Positions 6,981-13,254 are shown, counted from the stretch's first letter. The stretch is 16,032 nucleotides of DNA from DATLYT01 sp035574455 (GCA_035574455.1 DATLYT010000139.1:1-16032); one strand, 5' to 3'. Notes: generated from the sequence alone by a model not told the origin. Translations and numbers: made by a program.

Positions 6981-7904
6981 ATGAAGGTTTTCATCACCGG
7001 CGCCACGGGGTATATTGGTTACAGTGTTGCACTGGCATTTCGGCGAGCTGGATACTACGTGTCCGGCTTGATCCGAAATCCGAAAAAGACTTGGATGCTG
7101 GAAAGTCACGAAATCCATCCTATCCTTGGTGATCTCCACAAACCGGAAACGTATGGAGAGGCAGTGAGAGGTTCATCGCTCATTGTTCATGCGGCGGCCG
7201 ATTATACAGTAGATCGCGCAGCGGTAGACCGAAGCGTGTTGCAGATGGTCATGTCGGTAAGTGAACAACAATCGCGCCCAAAGACTTTTATCTACACCAG
7301 TGGCTGTTGGGTGTACGGAAATACAGGGACTACCGCTGCAAGCGAAGCGGCTCCGCTGAATCCGTCAATTGCAGCCCGATGGCGACCCGCCGTAGAACAA
7401 GAGGTGCTTCAGGCTTCTGGGCTCCGCACCGTCATCGTGCGCCCGGGCTGCGTGTACGGCAAACAAGGCGGATTGATGTCCATGTGGTTTGATGGGGTGA
7501 TAAACAAGAACGACCTGCGCGTTGTCGGGGATGGGTCAAACCGCTGGTCGCTGGTGCATGTTGATGATCTTGCAGATGCCTATGTGCGGATTGCTGAGCG
7601 GAGAGCTACAGGATCGATTTTCAACATCGCCGACGGGTCTCAGCAGACAGTCGGAGAAATGGTTCAGACCATAGCTCAGGCGACAGGATATACCGGAACC
7701 ATCACGTACGTGCCGGTTGAAGAAGCCGCAACCACACTCGGCTCCCTTGCGGAGAGCCTGGCACTCGATCAGCATCTCGACGCACGCAAAGCTGCGGAGG
7801 AACTCGGCTGGCATCCTCACCACAACGGCTTTGCGGAAGATGCAGAAGCATATCTAATGGCATGGAAAGGTACTCTCCGCACAAACTCACCTTCGCTTCT
7901 GTAG
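6981..7904 (+). CDS. NAD(P)-dependent epimerase/dehydratase-like protein (atypical SDR)
   Basis: Rossmann-fold protein of 307 aa. The nucleotide-binding loop is GATGYIG (7-13), followed by DLHKPE and VHAAADY, the usual strand-4 region. YTSGCWVYG supplies the Ser/Thr position, and VRPGCVYG and RWSLVHVDDLADAYV are conserved extended-SDR blocks. The canonical catalytic YxxxK is absent: the expected position reads ARWRPAVEQEVL. Binding of NAD(P) without standard epimerase chemistry is therefore likely, as in atypical SDRs. AAGGAG precedes the ATG at good spacing. It closes the co-directional run starting at 2891 and follows the SigZ gene by 42 nt. Confidence 0.88.
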   Translation: MKVFITGATGYIGYSVALAFRRAGYYVSGLIRNPKKTWMLESHEIHPILGDLHKPETYGEAVRGSSLIVHAAADYTVDRAAVDRSVLQMVMSVSEQQSRPKTFIYTSGCWVYGNTGTTAASEAAPLNPSIAARWRPAVEQEVLQASGLRTVIVRPGCVYGKQGGLMSMWFDGVINKNDLRVVGDGSNRWSLVHVDDLADAYVRIAERRATGSIFNIADGSQQTVGEMVQTIAQATGYTGTITYVPVEEAATTLGSLAESLALDQHLDARKAAEELGWHPHHNGFAEDAEAYLMAWKGTLRTNSPSLL

Positions 7905-7996
7905 ACCGGAATCGCGCGCCCTGCAGAGCCCAAGGCTCACCGCGTTAGTCCCGAACGAGACCCGACATTGCTTATTCAACATGAAGATGGGGGCCC

Positions 7997-8038
7997 GAGG
8001 TGAGGCCGATTAAGGACTTGTCGAGACACGTGCGGTAG
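7997..8038 (+). pseudogene. 3' remnant of a DGPF/YCII gene
   Basis: These 42 bases read EVRPIKDLSRHVR-stop, identical at 13 of 13 residues to residues 108-120 of the DGPF protein encoded at 2328-2696. Seven of the 39 coding bases differ and all seven changes are synonymous. No initiation codon or DGPF motif precedes it in frame; a TGA lies in frame at 7982-7984. It is the tail of a lost DGPF paralogue, showing that the locus once held another copy next to DGPF gene 2. Confidence 0.85.
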
Positions 8039-8054
8039 GGAAGATTATCACGGT

Positions 8055-8073
8055 GTGAATGATAATCATTCAC
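8055..8073. promoter_or_regulatory. Fur-like operator palindrome
   Basis: GTGAATGATAATCATTCAC is a perfect 9-1-9 palindrome. It matches the classic 19-bp Fur consensus GATAATGATAATCATTATC at 15 of 19 positions, including the whole ATGATAATCAT core. It lies 45 nt upstream of the ECF42-like -35 element of DGPF gene 2. No iron-uptake gene is adjacent, so either that gene is iron-controlled or the site is a relic of lost sequence. Confidence 0.65.
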
Positions 8074-8117
8074 GTTGAGAACAATACACCAGACACACTT
8101 CCGATTCTCTTACACCA

Positions 8118-8144
8118 TGTCGAATTAGCAACCTTCCACACGAC
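8118..8144 (+). promoter_or_regulatory. Candidate ECF42-dependent promoter of DGPF gene 2
   Basis: TGTCGA (8118-8123), a 17-nt spacer, then CGAC (8141-8144). As I recall, the form reported for ECF42 targets is TGTCGA at -35 and CGA/TC at -10. The start codon of a DGPF gene lies about 60 nt downstream, so site and target agree. A competing Bacteroidota-type promoter (TTTG at 8147-8150, TATCTTG at 8171-8177) cannot be excluded. Confidence 0.55.
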
Positions 8145-8205
8145 TATTTGGTAGAACCGTTTCTTTGATGTATCTTGCAACCTCATCGAAAAGGGAGAAC
8201 AAACC

Positions 8206-8649
8206 ATGCGATTCATGATGTTCATGATTCCCGCCGTCTATCAGGGCGAGCAGGGAAAGAAAGTCGGAGCGGATTTTGCCCCGCCCGCCGATGCTGTCGA
8301 ACGGATGATGAAGTACAACGAAGAATTGGCAAAAGCGGGAGCGCTCATTGCACTCGACGGACTGCATCCGCCTTCGATGGGGGCGCGGATTTCGTTCAAA
8401 GGCGGTAAGCCGACCGTCACCGACGGACCGTTCACGGAATCGAAAGAAGTCGTAGGCGGCTACTGGATGATCAATGTGAAATCGAGGGAAGAAGCCATCG
8501 AATGGGCAAAGCGCGTTCCGGCAGATGAAGGGGATGTTATCGAAGTGCGGCAGGTGTTCGAGGTGGAAGAATTTCCGCCCGATGTTCAGAAAGCCGCACA
8601 GAACCCGACGGTGGAAAGGGTTGTGGAAAAGCGCTGGAAGAATTCTTGA
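8206..8649 (+). CDS. DGPF/YCII-family protein 2
   Basis: 147-aa DGPF-family protein, the longest of the three here. It starts MRFMMFMIPAVYQ and carries the signature DGPFTESKE with DGPF at residues 73-76; the WMINVKSREEAIEWAKRVP helix-strand follows. It has about 20 extra C-terminal residues (QKAAQNPTVERVVEKRWKNS) relative to copies 1 and 3, so it belongs to a different DGPF subgroup. AAAAGGGAG sits just upstream of the ATG. It is the only copy here with a convincing ECF42-like promoter, making it the best candidate for direct control by the sigma factor at 338. Enzymatic role unknown. Confidence 0.9.
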   Translation: MRFMMFMIPAVYQGEQGKKVGADFAPPADAVERMMKYNEELAKAGALIALDGLHPPSMGARISFKGGKPTVTDGPFTESKEVVGGYWMINVKSREEAIEWAKRVPADEGDVIEVRQVFEVEEFPPDVQKAAQNPTVERVVEKRWKNS

Positions 8650-8689
8650 GAGGGGGAAAGCGTGTGGAGTGAAATTAAATCGCAACAAT

Positions 8690-9031
8690 TTACAGACGAA
8701 AATGCTTTCGCAAGTATATGGCAACAAGATTCATGATGTCCCTGTTCACTTCTCCGATGCGGTGAATGAAGCGACGTCTGTCGAAGGACGAAATCTGATG
8801 AACTTTCAGGACTGACGTGTGAAGCAACCTGTTTTTGTCGTCCTTGGGAATAAGGATGTCGTCGGTTTCTTTCTTTTCGACGCGAGACGAAATGGGTATT
8901 ATGGTAACAAGGGGAGAGTGGACAGTGATTTCGTCAGACTGAATGACGAGCGCGGGTCGGACTTTCTGATACTCGCTTCCTACGCTCGGGTCGAAGTTGA
9001 CCAGATAAATGTGACCGTAGAGAATCTCCAT
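8690..9031 (-). CDS. MazF/PemK-like endoribonuclease toxin
   Basis: 113-aa toxin of the MazF/PemK (CcdB-fold) family, predicted to cleave RNA and arrest growth until neutralised. Diagnostic blocks are YGHIYLVNFDPSVGSEYQKVRPALVIQSD at the N terminus, where G-S-E-x-x-K-x-R-P holds the conserved Arg-Pro, VTIIPISS in the middle, and HTSVLKVHQISSFDRRRF with the conserved Ser/Thr and strand downstream. The ATG directly abuts the antitoxin stop codon with no gap, as in a translationally coupled toxin-antitoxin operon. The pair reads against its DGPF neighbours and was probably inserted between them. Confidence 0.9.
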   Translation of the reverse strand: MEILYGHIYLVNFDPSVGSEYQKVRPALVIQSDEITVHSPLVTIIPISSRVEKKETDDILIPKDDKNRLLHTSVLKVHQISSFDRRRFIHRIGEVNRDIMNLVAIYLRKHFRL

Positions 9032-9244
9032 TCAGCGCAAGGAGAGGTAATGGTTGATTTCCTCCTTGCTCAGAAAATCATCGTCCACAATGTCGGTTAG
9101 ATTGGCCTGCTCGAATTCTGAAAAAGAAAGTTCATCAGTGTTTTTGTCAAGGACCATCACCAGAAGCTTGTCAGACTCCTTGAGGTTTAGAGGTTCGTCA
9201 AGCAGGATTTGCTTGCCATCAAAATGTGCACGGGCAGTTTGCAT
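9032..9244 (-). CDS. Antitoxin partner of the MazF-like toxin (AF2212/DUF104-like)
   Basis: 70-aa protein encoded immediately upstream of the toxin on the minus strand. The N-terminal half (ARAHFDGKQILLDEPLNLKESDKLLVMVL) is a short beta-rich region like AF2212-type antitoxins. The acidic C-terminal half (LSFSEFEQANLTDIVDDDFLSKEEINHYLSLR) is the likely toxin-neutralising segment. The ribosome site reads AAGGAAAC before the ATG. Assignment rests on size, position and the N-terminal resemblance. The promoter would lie in 9245-9317, the only spacer between it and the divergent DGPF gene 3. Confidence 0.8.
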   Translation of the reverse strand: MQTARAHFDGKQILLDEPLNLKESDKLLVMVLDKNTDELSFSEFEQANLTDIVDDDFLSKEEINHYLSLR

Positions 9245-9317
9245 GTCGTTTCCTTAAAGCAAAGTTCTTGCAAGAAGTTATCAAAAAGAAAAACTACTAG
9301 CAAATATAGAAACCACA

Positions 9318-9716
9318 ATGAAATACATCTGCCTTGGCTACATGCACGAAACGAAATGGGAAACGATGACCGAGCAGGAGCGCAATGCCTTCATGGACGA
9401 AGCATTCGCTTACGATGAGGAGCTCAAGAAAAAAGGACATTTCACAGGTGGCGAAGCGCTTCAGCCTCCAACGAATGCCACCACGCTTCGCTATCGGAAT
9501 GGAAAAGTCACGATGACCGATGGACCATTCACTGAAACGAAAGAGCAAATCGGCGGAATCATGATTCTTGAAGCGCGAGACCTGAATCATGCCATTCAGC
9601 TCATGTCGAAGCACCCGTCGTTACGGATGGGAAGCAGCTGGGAGATTCGGCCCGCGGCGGATCTTTCGGCGATGATTGAGGAAAGCAAGCAAAGGCGTAT
9701 GCGAATGAACCGCTAA
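9318..9716 (+). CDS. DGPF/YCII-family protein 3
   Basis: 132-aa DGPF-family protein beginning MKYICLGYMHETKW, with the signature DGPFTETKE (DGPF at residues 68-71) and a terminal WEIRPAADLSAMIEE segment aligned with EVRPIKDLSRH of copy 1. No strong ribosome site precedes the ATG. Its stop codon (CGC TAA) belongs to the first copy of the GxxExxY-associated repeat at 9711-9739, so the last residues (RRMRMNR) were probably set or altered when that element arrived. It is divergent from the toxin-antitoxin pair. No ECF42-like promoter is visible in the 73-nt spacer. Confidence 0.88.
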   Translation: MKYICLGYMHETKWETMTEQERNAFMDEAFAYDEELKKKGHFTGGEALQPPTNATTLRYRNGKVTMTDGPFTETKEQIGGIMILEARDLNHAIQLMSKHPSLRMGSSWEIRPAADLSAMIEESKQRRMRMNR

Positions 9717-9739
9717 TCTACGCGAATGGACGCTAATGG
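9711..9739 (+). repeat. 29-bp direct repeat, copy 1
   Basis: Starts CGCTAATCTACGCGAATG and ends CGCTAATGG. Its first TAA terminates DGPF gene 3, and its final ATG is the start codon of the GxxExxY gene. It matches copy 2 at 28 of 29 positions (G versus A at 9729/10149). The submotif GCGAATG...CGCTAAT also occurs just before it (9701-9717), giving a quasi-tandem arrangement. Confidence 0.85.
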
Positions 9740-10122
9740 CAGAGTTGCTTGAAAAAGATTTGGTGTATCGAATCGTCGGCTGTGCCATGACAGTGCATAA
9801 CACGATTGGTCCGGGTCTCCGAGAGAAGACGTATGAAAATGCACTCTGTGTCGAGTTGCGGTACCAGGGAATACGGTACCGTCAGCAGTCACGCTATCCG
9901 GTTCAATATCGCAATGAAATCATTGACGAGTTTGTCCCCGACCTTGTTGTGGAAGAACGCGTCATTGTCGACACCAAAACCGCCGAAACCATCATCGATG
10001 ACCATCGCGGAACGATGCTGAACTATCTCAGGATCACCGGCTTGAAAGTAGGCGTGATCATCAATTTTAAGAACCGGAAGCTCGAGTGGGAACGGATCGT
10101 TCTCGATGAAGCACGCTCATGA
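9736..10122 (+). CDS. GxxExxY protein (PD-(D/E)XK-like fold)
   Basis: 128-aa protein of the GxxExxY family (PDDEXK_3-like). The name-giving motif is G27-L-R-E30-K-T-Y33, followed by a nuclease-like core: IIDEFVPDLVVEERVIVDTKT with Asp69 and Asp79-x-Lys81. The second acidic residue of the usual ExK pair is Asp here. Activity of the family is undemonstrated as far as I know; homologues are scattered and repeat-associated. The ATG lies inside repeat copy 1 and there is no clear ribosome site, so expression is uncertain. The frame itself is intact. Confidence 0.85.
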   Translation: MAELLEKDLVYRIVGCAMTVHNTIGPGLREKTYENALCVELRYQGIRYRQQSRYPVQYRNEIIDEFVPDLVVEERVIVDTKTAETIIDDHRGTMLNYLRITGLKVGVIINFKNRKLEWERIVLDEARS

Positions 10123-10130
10123 GCACGAAT

Positions 10131-10159
10131 CGCTAATCTACGCGAATGAACGCTAATGG
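10131..10159 (+). repeat. 29-bp direct repeat, copy 2
   Basis: Near-identical to 9711-9739 (28 of 29), offset by 420 bp, and placed 8 nt after the GxxExxY stop codon. Its terminal ATG opens a frame running into the next gene, but translation from there is unlike the VOC family for 48 residues and is probably not used. Confidence 0.85.
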
Positions 10160-10299
10160 TAAAAACGTCCTCAATGGAGTTCTGGTTTAGCAAACCATCA
10201 GTTGTGTTATCTACGTCGAAGCAGATACTATTAAACCAAAATATCAATTCGCGCTCATTCGCGGTTAAAAAATCACCAACAGTCCCACGGAGCAAACTT

Positions 10300-10776
10300 A
10301 TGCCCAAACTCAAACACCCCATCACACCTCACCTCTGGTATGACAAAGAGGCTAGAGAAGCAGCGGAGTTCTATGTCTCGATTTTCCCGAACTCTAAAAT
10401 CACCAACATCACCACACTGCACAACACGCCGTCCGGCGATTGCGACGTCGTGTCGTTCAAACTGGCGGGTCAGCCGTTCATGGCAATCAGTGCGGGACCG
10501 CTGTTCAAATTCAATGAAGCAATCTCCTTCATCGTCTACTGCGACACGCAGAAAGAAATTGATTACTATTGGAAGAAACTTTCTGCCGTTCCCGAAGCGG
10601 AACAGTGCGGCTGGTGCAAGGACAAGTACGGGCTTTCCTGGCAGATCGTCCCGACCATCATGGACAAGATGATGGCGAAGGGAACACCGGAACAGATTGA
10701 CCGCCTGACGCAAGCATTCCTTCCGATGAAAAAGCTCGAGATTGCGGCTTTGGAGAAGGCGTACAAAGGAAAGTGA
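10300..10776 (+). CDS. PhnB-like VOC-family protein (3-demethylubiquinone methyltransferase-like domain)
   Basis: 158-aa protein of the vicinal-oxygen-chelate superfamily, PhnB/YjdN branch. ITPHLWYDKEAREAAEFYVSIFPNSKI at the N terminus and GWCKDKYGLSWQIVP near residue 105 are the branch signatures, and AFLPMKKLEIAALEKAY ends the domain. The domain name derives from an annotation; methyltransferase activity is not expected. I chose ATG 10300 because similarity begins there and GGAG lies 7 nt ahead; the frame is open from 10156 but that part overlaps the repeat element. It is followed by the SRPBCC gene after 39 nt, probably one transcript. These small-fold proteins commonly neighbour DGPF genes. 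Confidence 0.9.
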   Translation: MPKLKHPITPHLWYDKEAREAAEFYVSIFPNSKITNITTLHNTPSGDCDVVSFKLAGQPFMAISAGPLFKFNEAISFIVYCDTQKEIDYYWKKLSAVPEAEQCGWCKDKYGLSWQIVPTIMDKMMAKGTPEQIDRLTQAFLPMKKLEIAALEKAYKGK

Positions 10777-10815
10777 ACATCAGACAAGCAACCATAAACA
10801 ACCAAAGGAGATTGT

Positions 10816-11268
10816 ATGCAGAAACTCACCTTTTCAATCGTTATCAACGCGCCGAAGGAAAAAGTCTGGAAGACGATGCTTGAAGACAAGACCTATCGCG
10901 CGTGGACCGAAGCATTCAATCCCGGCTCACATTACGTCGGCGATTGGAGTAAAGGGAGCAAAATACTTTTTCTCGGGCCGGATCCGAACACCGGCAAGAT
11001 GGGAGGCATGGTGAGCCGCATCAAAGAAAATCGTTTGTACGAGCACATCTCGATCGAGCACCTCGGCATAGTGCAAGACGGCAAAGAAGACACAACCAGT
11101 GATGCGGTGAATGCCTGGGCCGGCGCACACGAAAACTACACCTTTAAAGAAAAGAACGGCGCCACTGAACTGTTGGTCGACATAGACATCACTGAAGATT
11201 TCAAAGAGATGTTCGAAGACATGTGGCCGAAGGCGCTGCAGAGACTCAAGGAGCTCGCGGAGAAATAA
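10816..11268 (+). CDS. SRPBCC (AHSA1/START-like) protein
   Basis: 150-aa protein with a helix-grip fold of the SRPBCC/AHSA1 type, which binds hydrophobic ligands or interacts with proteins. It opens with the hallmark SIVINAPKEKVWKTMLEDKTYRAWTEAFNPGS, has the central MVSRIKENRLYEHISIEHLGIVQDG, and ends with a long C-terminal helix (MFEDMWPKALQRLKELAEK) that closes the cavity. AAAGGAG lies 6 nt before the ATG. It sits 39 nt after the VOC gene. No ligand can be assigned. Confidence 0.88.
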   Translation: MQKLTFSIVINAPKEKVWKTMLEDKTYRAWTEAFNPGSHYVGDWSKGSKILFLGPDPNTGKMGGMVSRIKENRLYEHISIEHLGIVQDGKEDTTSDAVNAWAGAHENYTFKEKNGATELLVDIDITEDFKEMFEDMWPKALQRLKELAEK

Positions 11269-11403
11269 AAGGTAAGGGGCATCCTGCCCGCTTCGACACT
11301 TGTGCAGACTCTGTCGTTCGACCGCAAAGCCGGGGAAGCCGATCAGGAATTCTTCTTATCAAAATCGAACCGCGCTTTGCTACTCACTCAATAATCTAAA
11401 CCT

Positions 11404-11961
11404 ATGAAAAAGAAACTCTCACTCGAACGGCACAATGCACTTCTCGAAGCCTTGAAAGTCCGCTTTGAAAAACATAGAAACCGCCACAAAGGGCTGGGAT
11501 GGGCGAAAGTGCAGGCACGGCTCGTAGCCAATCCTGACAAACTCCGGTCACTGCATGAAATGGAACGCACCGGCGGCGAACCGGACGTCGTCGGCTACGA
11601 CAAGAAAACCGGAGAATACATCTTTGTTGATTGCTCGGCGGAAAGTCCTGCGGGGCGACGAAGTCTCTGCTACGACGGTGAGGCGCGGCAATCGAGAAAA
11701 GAACATAAACCCAAAAGCAGCGCCGTCGAAATGGCGGACGCGATGGGAATCGAACTTCTCTCAGAAGAAGAATACCGGCAGTTGCAGGAGCTTGGAGAGT
11801 TCGACACCAAAACGTCGAGCTGGGTGAAGACTCCCGCCGATATCAGAAAACTCGGTGGTGCGCTGTTCTGCGACCGGCGTTACAACCACGTTTTCACCTA
11901 TCACAACGGCGCGGAGTCGTACTATGCGGCTCGGGGATTCCGCGGCATGCTGAGAGTGTGA
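11404..11961 (+). CDS. DUF4256 family protein
   Basis: 185-aa protein, the usual size for DUF4256, whose function is unknown. Recognisable blocks are LLEALKVRFEKHRNRHKGLGWAKVQARL, RTGGEPDVVGYDKKTGEYIFVDCSAESPAGRRSLCYDGEA, DAMGIELLSEEEYRQLQELGEFDTKTSSWVKTP, and the C-terminal ALFCDRRYNHVFTYHNGAESYYAARGFRG. DUF4256 genes are often near YCII, VOC and SRPBCC genes, as here. No strong ribosome site is visible before ATG 11404. The 135 nt upstream hold only a GGGCA-tcc-TGCCC mini-hairpin (11277-11289) after the SRPBCC gene. Confidence 0.88.
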   Translation: MKKKLSLERHNALLEALKVRFEKHRNRHKGLGWAKVQARLVANPDKLRSLHEMERTGGEPDVVGYDKKTGEYIFVDCSAESPAGRRSLCYDGEARQSRKEHKPKSSAVEMADAMGIELLSEEEYRQLQELGEFDTKTSSWVKTPADIRKLGGALFCDRRYNHVFTYHNGAESYYAARGFRGMLRV

Positions 11962-11981
11962 CCTGCCTGCCGTCAGGCGGG
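11962..11981. repeat. GC-rich hairpin between DUF4256 and the integron integrase
   Basis: CCTGCCTG-ccgt-CAGGCGGG, an 8-bp stem including one T-G pair, starting at the DUF4256 stop codon. No T-run follows, so it is not a standard intrinsic terminator. Palindromes of this CCTGCC/GGCAGG type occur dispersed in many genomes; only this one is seen here. It marks the edge of the GC-richer integron block. Confidence 0.5.
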
Positions 11982-12090
11982 TGAAGCCCGAATCGTGTAT
12001 CTCGAACGAGAACCCATCGGTGAAAAAGTTCTGCTTGAGATTTACGGGAGGCTGCCATATATTTCGAAGCATCCTTCGGAAAACCCAGCC

Positions 12091-13067
12091 ATGCAGGCAA
12101 CCGCCACACACGTGACGATTCTTGGCGCCCGGGAGAATGATCCGCGGGTGAACCAGAATAAGCCAAGGTTGCTCGATCAGGTCCGCCAGGCACTCCACGC
12201 CCGCCACTACAGCAGGCGGACTGAAGAAGCCTATGTAGTTTGGATCAAACGATTCATTTTCTTCCACGGCAAACGTCACCCAGCCGAGATGGGCGAGCCG
12301 GAGATCAATCAGTTTTTGACCGACTTGGCGGTCAACCAGAAGGTGAGCGCCTCAACTCAAAACCAGGCGTTGAGCTCGCTGCTGTTTCTCTATCAGCACG
12401 TCCTGAATCAACCCATCGGCTGGATCAACCTGGCGGTTCGCGCCAAGAAGCCCGAACGTCTCCCAGTGGTGTTGACTCGGCAGGAGGTCAAGGCCATTCT
12501 CGGTTTCATGGAGGGAACCCCCAAGTTGGTGGCGGCGTTGCTGTATGGCGCTGGTTTGCGGTTGATGGAGTGCTTGCGCCTGAGAGTCAAAGATATTAAT
12601 TTCACCACCAACCAGATTCTGATGCGGGATGGGAAAGGGCAAAAAGATCGAATCACCATGCTGCCAGTGAGCATGAAAGAGCCACTGGCGGCACACCTCA
12701 AGCAGGTCTGGCAGATCCACCAGCAGGACTTGCGCGAAGGCGCGGGGCGCGTTCAGTTGCCGGATGCGCTGGCCAGAAAGTATCCGAATGCTGATCGAGA
12801 GTGGGGCTGGCAATGGGTGTTCCCAGCTCCGACTCGCTACTTTGACATGCAAGCGAAGATTCAACGACGGCATCATCTGCATGAAACAGCTGTGCAGAAG
12901 GCGATGAAGCAAGCCGTGCACCGTGCCGGCATCGCCAAACCGGCGACGCCGCATACGTTGCGACATTCGAATTGCTTGGACACAAGGACGTCAGCACAAC
13001 CATGATTTACACGCACGTGTTGAATCGGGGCGGTCGGGGCGTGCGGAGCCCAGCCGACCTCCTATGA
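12091..13067 (+). pseudogene. intI: Integron integrase (tyrosine recombinase) broken by internal deletion
   Basis: Integron-type tyrosine recombinase. The N-terminal DNA-binding part reads LLDQVRQALHARHYSRRTEEAYVVWIKRFIFFHGKRHP. The IntI-specific insert is QLPDALARKYPNADREWGWQWVFPA, which separates IntI from XerC/D. LLYGAGLRLMECLRLRVKD carries the first catalytic Arg, and HTLRHS carries H-x-x-R. At about 12967-12971 the coding frame breaks: after RHS the sequence jumps to the codons of LLGHKDVSTTMIYTHVL in another frame. About 16 residues (FATHLL...VQ in relatives) plus one base are missing. The second-box His and the nucleophile Tyr (TAC 13008-13010) are present but out of frame; the original frame stops at 13005 and the restored frame at 13065-13067. 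The product should be inactive. The start is uncertain (ATG 12091 or GTG 12148). It points toward the cassettes, the reverse of class 1 integrons. Confidence 0.9.
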
Positions 13068-13117
13068 CAGGTCGCTCGGCGGAGAGATGAAGTGGAATCA
13101 GCGGTCGGCCTAAAATT

Positions 13118-13137
13118 TTTATACAGGGCGGCCTAAT
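13118..13137. repeat. 20-bp direct repeat in attI region, copy 1
   Basis: TTTATACAGGGCGGCCTAAT, exactly repeated at 13255-13274 (offset 137 bp). A weaker partial match (CGGTCGGCCTAAA) precedes it at 13102-13113. The GCCTAAT end resembles the attC core complement, and an inverted partner (TTAGGT) occurs downstream at about 13150. Confidence 0.9.
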
Positions 13138-13254
13138 CTTTCGAGACTTTAGGTTAACTACTTCGGTTGAAGGTATTGAAAACGGTCGTGATACAACGAC
13201 AAAAGTTCAATCAGCCGTTCTGGATTATGCGGAAGGAACGAGTCGCATAAAAGG

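Larger units (their letters stand above)
7905..8205. other. Intergenic regulatory strip between the epimerase and DGPF gene 2
   Basis: About 300 nt without an intact gene. In order it contains a GAGCC-caa-GGCTC mini-hairpin (7926-7938) with no T-run, the DGPF remnant (7997-8038), the Fur-like palindrome (8055-8073), the ECF42-like promoter (8118-8144), and an overlapping Bacteroidota-type promoter alternative (TTTG 8147-8150, TATCTTG 8171-8177). Confidence 0.6.
9708..10266. mobile_element. Putative small element carrying a GxxExxY gene, bounded by inverted repeats
   Basis: The left boundary 9708-9727 (AACCGCTAATCTACGCGAAT) and right boundary 10247-10266 (ATTCGCGCTCATTCGCGGTT) are inverted repeats matching at 16 of 20 positions. 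Inside, a 29-bp direct repeat occurs at 9711-9739 and 10131-10159 with one mismatch, flanking the GxxExxY frame. The unit is about 560 bp and carries no recognised transposase, so movement would need help in trans or may be by recombination. Boundaries are inferred; no target duplication was identified. Confidence 0.5.

Noticed and set aside
10156..10299. 48-residue N-terminal extension of the VOC protein starting in repeat copy 2
   Set aside because: The translated segment is repeat-derived and unlike the family; ATG 10300 has GGAG and the family start.
11277..11289. GGGCA-tcc-TGCCC hairpin after the SRPBCC gene as an intrinsic terminator
   Set aside because: The stem is only five pairs and no T-run follows.
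11761..12279. 172-aa minus-strand frame spanning the DUF4256 end and the intI start
   Set aside because: It crosses two independent plus-strand coding regions and the hairpin, with no recognisable domain.
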